Assembly: GCA_027014185.1 (NCBI GenBank)
Contig: JALWEK010000218.1
Coordinates: forward strand, 1-6,448
From: Aquificaceae bacterium
GTDB lineage: Bacteria > Aquificota > Aquificia > Aquificales > Aquificaceae
Direction of reading: 5' to 3'
DNA: 6,448 bases
The translations under genes and the position numbers were made by a program. Position 1 is the stretch's first letter; each line of letters starts with the position of its first letter. The notes below the pieces were generated by a model. The model was given only the letters and a program-made list of their open reading frames with translations. It was not told the origin of the DNA and made no database searches. Below are positions 5,699-6,448 of the stretch, piece by piece.

Positions 5699-6448
5699 AT
5701 CCTCTCCCCTGCTCTTAATTTAGCACTTCTGCTGGCGGGGTTCATCCTTATCTCCTCTTCCGAGGGGGTTATAGGCTTCTTCGTAAGAACCCTGAAGATA
5801 TCGGAGTGCTCCCTGAAAAAGTTCTTAACTATCCTGTCCTCGAGAGAGTGGAAGCTTATAACCACGAGCCTCCCCTTGGGGTTCAGAAGGTTCGGGGTCT
5901 TCTCAAGGGCCGTTTTCAGGCTTTCGAGCTCCCTGTTTACCTCTATCCTTATCGCCTGAAAGGTCCTCGTGGCGGGGTGGATCCTGCCGTGCTTCAACCT
6001 CTCCGGATAAACCGAGAGGACTATCGCAGCGAGCTCCTTCGTGGTTTCTATCGGCTTCTTTTTCCTGTACCGGACTATGGCCCTAGCTATCTTCCTGCTG
6101 AACCTCTCCTCGCCGTATTCCCTTATTATCCTCTCCAGCTCCGTCTCCGGATACTCGTTCACCACCTTGTAGGCGGTCAGCCTCTGTTCCCTGTCCATCC
6201 TCATGTCCAGGGGAGCATCTACCTGGAAGGAGAACCCCCTCTCACTTTTAAGCTGGAACATGGATACCCCCAGGTCAAAGAGGAAGCCATCCACCCTATC
6301 TATACCCTCGGCCTTTAACACCTCGTCCAGGTCGGCGAAGTCCGCCTTGTATATGCAAAACCTCCCTTCAAACTCTCTGAGGTTTTCCTTGGCAAGCTCT
6401 ATCGCTTCCTCGTCTCTGTCTATTCCTATAACGAAGGCCTGTGGGTTC
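5695..6448 (-). CDS. rsmH: 16S rRNA (cytosine1402-N4)-methyltransferase RsmH (MraW), 5' end missing
   Basis: RsmH methylates N4 of C1402 in the decoding centre of 16S rRNA using S-adenosylmethionine. The frame runs to the window edge, giving 250 visible residues; the GTG at 6321 is an internal codon, not the start. The fragment begins with [15 protein letters not shown], the second SAM-binding strand and acidic loop. It then shows [17 protein letters not shown] with [39 protein letters not shown] and [13 protein letters not shown], all hallmarks of the family. Only the N-terminal part with the first Gly-rich SAM motif, a few tens of residues, is outside the window. The stop overlaps the ftsL start by four bases, implying translational coupling. 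Confidence 0.97.
   Translation of the reverse strand, partial: NPQAFVIGIDRDEEAIELAKENLREFEGRFCIYKADFADLDEVLKAEGIDRVDGFLFDLGVSMFQLKSERGFSFQVDAPLDMRMDREQRLTAYKVVNEYPETELERIIREYGEERFSRKIARAIVRYRKKKPIETTKELAAIVLSVYPERLKHGRIHPATRTFQAIRIEVNRELESLKTALEKTPNLLNPKGRLVVISFHSLEDRIVKNFFREHSDIFRVLTKKPITPSEEEIRMNPASRSAKLRAGERI

Noticed and set aside
6319..6321. GTG as the start of rsmH
   Set aside because: The frame is open to the window edge and the upstream residues ([15 protein letters not shown]) are conserved RsmH sequence.

Overview
The window most likely comes from a thermophilic bacterium, possibly of the Aquificota type. Evidence for this is the paired genes for an inositol-phosphate cytidylyltransferase and a CDP-inositol phosphotransferase (the di-myo-inositol phosphate, DIP, thermolyte route), a family-5 uracil-DNA glycosylase, very tight gene packing, and heavy use of AGG/AGA and ATA codons. 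The lineage is an inference and cannot be fixed from 6.4 kb; the bacterial assignment rests on rsmH and ftsL.

Layout, left to right. (1) Bases 1-365, plus strand: the 3' end of a family-5 uracil-DNA glycosylase gene. (2) Bases 300-4605, minus strand: a five-gene run read right to left with every junction overlapping or 3 bp apart. The order is a squalene-cyclase/prenyltransferase-like toroid protein with four C-terminal membrane helices, a glycerophosphodiester phosphodiesterase (GDPD), a CDP-alcohol phosphotransferase, a sugar/inositol-phosphate nucleotidyltransferase, and a HAD phosphatase. (3) Bases 4606-4626: a 21-bp divergent gap. (4) Bases 4627-5451, plus strand: nadC of NAD biosynthesis. 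(5) Bases 5405-6448, minus strand: rsmH (cut by the window edge) followed by an ftsL-like gene, a remnant of the cell-division and cell-wall cluster.

How the genes fit together. The nucleotidyltransferase and phosphotransferase would activate inositol-1-phosphate with CTP and join CDP-inositol to a second inositol-1-phosphate, giving phospho-DIP. The HAD hydrolase in the same run is a natural candidate for the final dephosphorylation to DIP. The GDPD is a candidate for turnover of DIP or of glycero-phospho-inositol. The large first gene has no obvious function in this scheme and is the least explained element. No tRNA, rRNA, CRISPR array, insertion sequence or convincing terminator was seen, and no gene-free stretch exceeds 21 bp.
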